DNA of 27,685 nucleotides from a virus, in IMG/VR virus record IMGVR_UViG_3300043777_000044, positions 1-27,685 of that record; one strand, written 5' to 3'. The stretch's first letter is position 1. Every line of letters begins with the position of its first letter. Below, piece by piece: positions 23,498 through 27,685 of this stretch. The notes under the pieces are model-generated. The model worked only from the letters and a program-made list of their open reading frames with translations, did no database searches and was not told where the DNA came from. The position numbers and the translations under genes were made by a program.

Positions 23498-23792
23498 GAT
23501 TCCCGTTCTGCTTGGCATTCCGCATTGCAATCTCAATCGCCCTGGATGTGTTCTTCATCCTGGCCCTGTCTGCTTCTGAATTGCGGACCATGATCAGATG
23601 AGCGGCTTCGACAAGAACTTTAATGCAGATATCCGTGTTGTCGATGTGTCCGCCGATTTTGACTTTACCCGTCTTGATTTCAAATTCGACGTTCAGTTTC
23701 ATGATCCCGGCCTGCTCGTCCGTCTGTGGTGCTTGCTCAATCGGCTCCGTGAATCCCTGCGGTGGTTGGTTCACTATTTCATCTGGTTCCAT
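23466..23792 (-). CDS. Small acidic head-region protein, unknown
   Basis: A 108-residue protein starting at the ATG at 23792, four bases from the portal stop and after AGGGAGAG. An upstream in-frame start would add 51 residues buried in the portal gene and has no such signal. The N-terminus is Pro, Glu and Gln rich. The middle reads as a short beta segment (MKLNVEFEIKTGKVKIGG), followed by a basic amphipathic helix (EADRARMKNTSRAIEIAMRNAK). I recognise no family. It overlaps the next gene by 32 bases. A role in head assembly is inferred only from its place between portal and head morphogenesis genes. Confidence 0.75.
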   Translation of the reverse strand: MEPDEIVNQPPQGFTEPIEQAPQTDEQAGIMKLNVEFEIKTGKVKIGGHIDNTDICIKVLVEAAHLIMVRNSEADRARMKNTSRAIEIAMRNAKQNGNHENAPAPAAN

Positions 23793-23793
23793 G

Positions 23794-25314
23794 TCACTCT
23801 CCCTTTGGTGTTTTTGGTTTTCCTTCGGCGGCTCCGGCCTTGGATGATCCGCCGGCAGATTCTTTTCCGCCCTCTTCTTCGCCAACAGATCCCATCGGCT
23901 TCTCTGGGAACTCTTCGAGTTTACCGGCTGCGGCCTTTGTGTCAACGGGAATCAGATTTTTCTTGTGCCAAGCCTGGCCGACCTCTTCTGAGTCCATCAG
24001 CGCCCGGTCGTAGGCCTGGATCGTGCGGTTGAACTCCTGGTCCTTGATATCCTCTTCGTCCTTGGCGCTCATCACGCGCAGAGGCTTGAACGAAAACTTG
24101 TACGAATAAGTTTTACCCCACTTGAATCGAGTCACAAGGTCTATAACTTGCCTGATCGGACGCCTGATCTGGGAGCGAACATCCGATTCTACCATGGCGT
24201 TGTAGTTCTCGATGTCGTCCTCTCCAGAAGAGAACCCGCTTGATGCCACGCCGAATATTTTGCTGATCGGCATTCGGAGAGCGGAGGCGATCCCCATCTT
24301 GTTCTCTTTCATAACCTCGGCGATCCCTGTGAACGTGAGTTGCTTCTGGTCGTAGACGTCGTTCTTGTCGAGAAGGAGCGCATTGTTAAAGTTCTTCGCC
24401 TGCTGGACAGTTCCGATGCGCTGGAGCATCTTCTGGGCACCACCCTCTGTCATGAGCAGTTCCCTGAACCCGTCGATCATGAACACGTCGACCTTTGCCT
24501 CGTTGAGAAGATCGTAGAGAACGTTCGTCGTTCGGAGGTACAGGTTGAACGCCTCGATCATGCGCTCGACTTCGCTCATGCCCCAGCCCTGGAGCATCCA
24601 CCGGACCATCCAAGGGGCTTCCCGGCCGGACATGGTTATCACGCGTGACTTGTGGAGGCGCTCTCCGTAGTAAGCGTAGTATTCGGAAGATCGCGCCGCC
24701 GCTGTTTCCCACGGTGAGTTGTTTGACATGACGGCGGTAGGATCTTCAAGCTTGTGTGTAGATCCGAGTTCCCAGCGTGCGGCCGCATAGAGTTTCAAAA
24801 AACGGATCGGAGCGTTCGGGTCAAGAGGCTCCGAGAAATCCTTTGCCCCGTCGTTGATGATGATGGCTCCGCCGCCGAACAGGCGCGCCCAGTTTGCTGA
24901 TCCTCCAACCACACCGCTGAGTATATCTTCCTCCTCCAGAAATTCCTGAACCTCTTCGATGTCGTCCTCATCCATCTCGTCGGAGTGGATGTCTATCCCG
25001 CCGCGGAGTGCGTCGAGGACAGGCTGGTTGATCGCCGTCTGAATGATTCCGTGCGTCTTGTAGAAATAATTCAGGAACGTGTAGTTGATCGAGATCGGGG
25101 CGACGATGTTCGACTGGAAGAGCGGGTTGAAGCTGGCGATATTAAACTGGGACGCGGCCTGAACAGCCAAGCCCATAAAGCCGTCGTTTCGGAGTTCTTC
25201 TGGTGTCTTGAGTTGTTTGTTGCTGTTCTCTAGGAGTATGTTCTGCTCCCTGAGGAGCTGGAGTTCTTCCCTGACGGCTCGCCTGGGTCGGCTGTGCATG
25301 ATCTCTTTTCCCAT
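23794..25314 (-). CDS. Portal protein, DUF1073 (HI1409-like) family
   Basis: A 506-residue protein, probably the dodecameric portal at the packaging vertex. It matches the DUF1073 portal family by its overall pattern: an N-terminal NPLFQSNIVAPISINYTFLNYFY region, LHKSRVITMSGREAP (220-234), LRMPISKIFG (346-355) and the signature GFSSGEDDIENYNAMV (360-375). Residues 112-131 are very acidic. The C-terminal tail (about 470-506) is low complexity (E, G, S, K, A) and probably disordered. The start is well fixed: GAGGAG forms part of the large terminase stop (TGAGGAG) and sits 7 bases before the ATG. Some databases name this family after the anti-CBASS protein Acb1, but here length and position favour portal. 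Confidence 0.92.
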   Translation of the reverse strand: MGKEIMHSRPRRAVREELQLLREQNILLENSNKQLKTPEELRNDGFMGLAVQAASQFNIASFNPLFQSNIVAPISINYTFLNYFYKTHGIIQTAINQPVLDALRGGIDIHSDEMDEDDIEEVQEFLEEEDILSGVVGGSANWARLFGGGAIIINDGAKDFSEPLDPNAPIRFLKLYAAARWELGSTHKLEDPTAVMSNNSPWETAAARSSEYYAYYGERLHKSRVITMSGREAPWMVRWMLQGWGMSEVERMIEAFNLYLRTTNVLYDLLNEAKVDVFMIDGFRELLMTEGGAQKMLQRIGTVQQAKNFNNALLLDKNDVYDQKQLTFTGIAEVMKENKMGIASALRMPISKIFGVASSGFSSGEDDIENYNAMVESDVRSQIRRPIRQVIDLVTRFKWGKTYSYKFSFKPLRVMSAKDEEDIKDQEFNRTIQAYDRALMDSEEVGQAWHKKNLIPVDTKAAAGKLEEFPEKPMGSVGEEEGGKESAGGSSKAGAAEGKPKTPKGE

Positions 25315-25324
25315 CGGCTTCTCC

Positions 25325-26809
25325 TCAGTCGGCGTAGCTCATAGCGTCCGCGCGCCTCATCTCGAGGGGAAGGAGGGCCGCGTCGCGCAGATCATCGTAT
25401 TTCGGATGGTTGGTTGTCAATTGGTAGATGAGCACGTCCTTGATTTCCTTTCGAATGTTCTTGTTGATGAACACGCGCTTGTTCTCGAAGAAGTAAGATT
25501 TATTTTCGAGGTTTGTTATTTTGTCCGGCACCTTGTCCACCTCTCGGACCGGTAGAGTTGTTCGACGTTTAACCTCGGCGCAGAAGTCTTTAAAACCGGC
25601 AATCGCCTCGATATAAGCCGTGTTGATCTTCCTAAGGGCCGGCTGGCGATCCTGAATGTCCTGTAGAAGCTTCACGCGCTGGTCGAGGCTGATGTGTTCG
25701 TTCCAGCATTCGTCCAAGTAATAAAACTCGCCGCGGCCGTCCGCATAACGGCCAACGAGGTATTTAACAACTCCAGTGAAATCGTTCTCAACCTTTGCGC
25801 CGATGGAAGGGTCGACCCCCAAAACGCAACGGACGAATTGGAACCGAAGATCGAAAACGAGCTGGTCCGGGTCGTATTCTTGGATCCAACCGTCTTTGAT
25901 GATCTGAGTCGTTGGGTCGCGCGGCTCGTTCTGCATCTCGCGCATGAAGATATACGTTGTCATCAATCCCTTGTCGACCATCAGGGAATCGAAAGAGTTT
26001 AGTTCAGGCCAGAGAGGTGTGACAGGCTTCAGCGGATTGCCATCCCATCCTGGGAGAGCCTGGAAAGTCTTGCTCACGCAATCCGGCGAATTCTCCATCT
26101 GGTTCAGGATGTCCTCGTTGTTGATGGCCGTGCCCTGAATGTGTATAGACGTGCGGCGGGCGCGGGCGCGGGCGGGATATAGAGTCGACCAGAACCAGGC
26201 TGTTTTCTTTTGGGTTGATTCCGGGTTGTTGATATCTTCTTCTTTGTAAAGATCGTCCGCGATTATATAGCTGGGTCGCTGGGATCTGTAATTGTATCCG
26301 CGTATAGAGCTGCCAGTCCCGACAGCAGAGAAGATGACGCCGTTCTTAAGCACAAACTGATCCTCGTTCCACTTCTCGCCGATCATGTCCCCATATATCT
26401 CAAGAAGATCGAGATTCTCCTCGAACTCCATCTTGATCGTGTGGTTGACTGCGGTTGCTTTGGTGTCCGTCTCTTGGACGTTCAGGTAATGGTTAAAGGT
26501 CTCCGGTTCATGGATCGCCTGGAATATCGGGATGAGGAAACACTTGACGGCCGTCTTGGCGTGGTACCGCGGGGCTTTTGTGCTTGTGAGTAAGAGGCCT
26601 CTGATGCTTATAAAGTAATCGTGGAGCGCGTAGCAGTACGGGAGATAAAACTTTTCGGGGAAGAGCATCTTACCCCAATTGAGAATATCCTTCTTGGCCG
26701 CGTATAGACGCGCGCGACTTAAGCGAACCGACCTAGAAAGGGCTTGGGGGGTGAGATTCGCTCCCTGGAGTATGGCCGTTAGTTCCGTTTGTTCCTGTGG
26801 AAGCATCAT
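25325..26809 (-). CDS. terL: Terminase large subunit (ATPase and nuclease)
   Basis: A 494-residue packaging motor that pumps DNA into the prohead and cuts the concatemer. The ATPase half has a Walker A-like APRYHAKT (79-86), a Walker B YIIADD (181-186) and a probable coupling motif IQGTAIN (224-230). The C-terminal nuclease half shows the acidic RNase H-like set: D333 in LGVDPS, E401 in YIEAIAG and D472/D473/D476 in KYDDLRDAA. Length is normal for the T4 gp17-like superfamily. The usual Gly in Walker A is Tyr here. An Arg-rich stretch (YPARARARR, 211-219) comes from a GC-repeat run. It starts at tandem ATG codons inside terS with little Shine-Dalgarno sequence, and no better in-frame start exists before residue 48. 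Confidence 0.96.
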   Translation of the reverse strand: MMLPQEQTELTAILQGANLTPQALSRSVRLSRARLYAAKKDILNWGKMLFPEKFYLPYCYALHDYFISIRGLLLTSTKAPRYHAKTAVKCFLIPIFQAIHEPETFNHYLNVQETDTKATAVNHTIKMEFEENLDLLEIYGDMIGEKWNEDQFVLKNGVIFSAVGTGSSIRGYNYRSQRPSYIIADDLYKEEDINNPESTQKKTAWFWSTLYPARARARRTSIHIQGTAINNEDILNQMENSPDCVSKTFQALPGWDGNPLKPVTPLWPELNSFDSLMVDKGLMTTYIFMREMQNEPRDPTTQIIKDGWIQEYDPDQLVFDLRFQFVRCVLGVDPSIGAKVENDFTGVVKYLVGRYADGRGEFYYLDECWNEHISLDQRVKLLQDIQDRQPALRKINTAYIEAIAGFKDFCAEVKRRTTLPVREVDKVPDKITNLENKSYFFENKRVFINKNIRKEIKDVLIYQLTTNHPKYDDLRDAALLPLEMRRADAMSYAD

Positions 26810-27215
26810 CGAGCTTATTGTCTATATTCTCGAGGAGTGATGCAAGGCGCTCAAGCTTTTCGATGGACAGGGTCTTGCTCAGGTCAACGGAGGGCGCTGG
26901 AGGCGGTAGGAGAGGCCGTCCGCCGGCTCCTGTCAGCTCATGTCTCTTTATCAGGCTGAACCGCTCAGGCATCTTACGCTCTAGAAGCCACGCTCGGGCC
27001 TGCCAGCTCTTCTTTCCGGCCTCGCGTATACCAAGCACCTGTTCGAGCTCCCAGTTGTTCGCCGCCTCGTCCAGCTTCTCCTGAAAGGCGATGTCGTTCT
27101 TCTTGTGCTCGTAGAAGGTCGTCTTGCCTATCCCAGCCCGTACATATGCGAGGCGCTCATCGTTTGTGGCGCGCATGACGTCGAAGAGGACCTTGAGCTG
27201 ACTCTTTTTGATCAT
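26733..27215 (-). CDS. terS: Terminase small subunit
   Basis: A 160-residue protein that probably recognises phage DNA and loads the packaging motor. Residues about 8-40 form a helix-turn-helix-like segment (ERLAYVRAGIGKTTFYEHK). Residues about 60-90 contain KSWQARAWLLERKMPERFS, close to the W..A.WLER..PERW pattern common in phage small terminases and related DNA-binding proteins. The C-terminal third is Pro, Gly and Ser rich and probably disordered apart from one helix (LSIEKLERLASLLENIDNKLD). The ATG at 27215 has only a weak ribosome binding site. The 3' end overlaps the large terminase by 77 bases, and that adjacency supports the call. Confidence 0.85.
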   Translation of the reverse strand: MIKKSQLKVLFDVMRATNDERLAYVRAGIGKTTFYEHKKNDIAFQEKLDEAANNWELEQVLGIREAGKKSWQARAWLLERKMPERFSLIKRHELTGAGGRPLLPPPAPSVDLSKTLSIEKLERLASLLENIDNKLDDASTGTNGTNGHTPGSESHPPSPF

Positions 27216-27243
27216 GGATGGTTCTGTCTGTTCGTTTTCGGTT

Positions 27244-27262
27244 GCCAGGGATTCATTCCCTG
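27244..27262. repeat. Perfect inverted repeat between hypothetical gene and terS
   Basis: The two arms CCAGGGA and TCCCTGG are exact reverse complements separated by five bases (TTCAT), giving a 7-bp stem and 5-base loop. It lies in the only non-coding gap near the packaging genes. There is no run of T after it on the minus strand, so it does not look like a simple intrinsic terminator. It could be a protein-binding operator or a packaging (pac/cos) recognition site, but nothing in the sequence decides this. Confidence 0.55.
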
Positions 27263-27274
27263 GATCTTAACCCC

Positions 27275-27625
27275 TTAAGGCTTAGGAGTCAAGGGATGAG
27301 AAAGACAAGACAGTATTTTCTCAAAAATGGAAGGTCCGGAGATAGGCTGGAGATCAGCTCCAATGAACCTATCGAAACATCTGTGGTCCGTTGGCCCGTG
27401 TGGTTCTCCAGGCTTGCGTCCATGAGCCTGATCCCATTGTTCCCACTTCCAATCAATCCAGGCCATGAAACCGTACATACAAGCGCCTGGCATGGCTGCC
27501 TGGTCTATTTCAAACATCCGCTTAGGTGTTTGTCCTTTGCTTCTGGCGTAGGCTATGTATCGCGGATTGGAATCTATCACTTCAGATAAAAAATTGCCGA
27601 AGTCCAGGTCGCTCCTAGACTTCAT
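27275..27625 (-). CDS. Small hypothetical protein upstream of the terminase genes
   Basis: A 116-residue protein of unknown function. The ATG at 27625 follows an AGGTGG ribosome binding site at a suitable distance and overlaps the preceding stop as TAATG. The sequence is soluble and mixed in charge, rich in aromatics in the middle (MYGFMAWIDWKWEQWD), with no membrane segment and no motif I recognise. Its position just before the small terminase suggests a packaging-adjacent or last-early-region gene, but that is inference from order only. The 59 bases after its stop form one of the few non-coding gaps in the window and hold a perfect inverted repeat. Confidence 0.7.
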   Translation of the reverse strand: MKSRSDLDFGNFLSEVIDSNPRYIAYARSKGQTPKRMFEIDQAAMPGACMYGFMAWIDWKWEQWDQAHGRKPGEPHGPTDHRCFDRFIGADLQPISGPSIFEKILSCLSHPLTPKP

Positions 27626-27685
27626 TAGTTTCCACCTATTTGAGGTGTTGTGATAGGCCCTCGATGCTTCGGCACAAATCTATCT
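27625..27685 (-). CDS. 3' end of an upstream gene (partial)
   Basis: An open frame enters from the right edge of the window and ends in TAA at 27625-27627. Only about 20 codons are visible (ending ...TPQIGGN), too few for any family call. The stop overlaps the ATG of the next gene as TAATG, the same stop/start arrangement used throughout this operon, which is the main reason to believe it is a real gene end. Confidence 0.5.
   Translation of the reverse strand, partial: DRFVPKHRGPITTPQIGGN

Noticed and set aside
23466-23945. Longer 159-residue form of the small acidic head protein
   Set aside because: It would overlap the portal gene by about 150 bases without a start signal. The ATG at 23792 follows AGGGAGAG.
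23794-25314. Portal as an anti-CBASS enzyme (Acb1)
   Set aside because: The family name in some databases includes Acb1 because of a fused domain in some members, but this protein has portal length, portal motifs and portal position.
26150-26175. GC-rich short tandem repeat as a regulatory or recombination site
   Set aside because: It is in frame inside the large terminase and encodes alternating Ala and Arg; no sign of a separate function.
303-27589. Many plus-strand open frames of 60-270 codons
   Set aside because: They all lie opposite recognised minus-strand genes, have basic low-complexity translations typical of antisense frames in GC-rich DNA, and show no ribosome binding sites or family patterns.
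1-27685. TGA recoded as an amino acid
   Set aside because: Many genes end in TGA that overlaps the next start codon (ATGA, GTGA, TGATG), so TGA is clearly used as a stop.

Overview
The window is one long, tightly packed late operon of a tailed bacteriophage or prophage with a contractile (myovirus) tail. Every supported gene lies on the minus strand, so the biological order runs from the right end (27685) to the left end (1). Base composition looks moderately GC-rich. I saw no tRNA, rRNA, CRISPR array, insertion sequence, integrase, replication or lysis gene. The host cannot be named from the sequence. Four proteins in the fibre cassette carry Sec-type signal peptides, which fits a bacterial host with a general secretory pathway, probably a Gram-negative (weak inference).

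Layout, right to left. (1) 27.7-25.3 kb: the end of an upstream gene, a small unknown protein, then small and large terminase. (2) 25.3-19.5 kb: head module with a DUF1073-type portal, a small acidic protein, a Mu gpF/SPP1 gp7-like head morphogenesis protein, a small linker protein, a DUF2213-type protease/scaffold, a decoration protein and a DUF2184-type major capsid protein. (3) 19.4-17.1 kb: neck and tail completion genes, including a 54-residue gene linked by ATGA overlaps on both sides. (4) 17.1-13.6 kb: tail sheath, tail tube, tail assembly chaperone with a clear -1 frameshift site (nine T), and an unusually short tape measure protein. (5) 13.6-8.6 kb: a compact baseplate with Dit-like protein, plug, hub, Gp138-type spike, gp25-like wedge, gpJ-like wedge and DUF2612 wedge. 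(6) 8.6-1 kb: a collar-domain fibre followed by five further large beta-rich fibre or adhesin-like proteins, the last one cut by the window edge.

Translation seems tuned by start-site architecture. High-copy structural genes (decoration, capsid, sheath, tube) each have a strong AAGGAGA-type ribosome binding site and a short spacer. Most neck and baseplate genes start inside the stop codon of the gene before (ATGA, GTGA, TGATG, TAGTG, TTGA), so they probably depend on translational coupling.

The most unusual feature is the fibre cassette. Four of its proteins (686, 886, 315 and at least 163 residues) begin with a textbook Sec signal peptide ending in AxA, although phage fibres normally assemble in the cytoplasm. 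These proteins also carry tandem adhesin-like repeats, YadA-head-like repeats and a domain pattern that resembles an insertion in the tail sheath. Either this phage exports fibre-like proteins to the host surface, or its fibres were built from host secreted adhesins.
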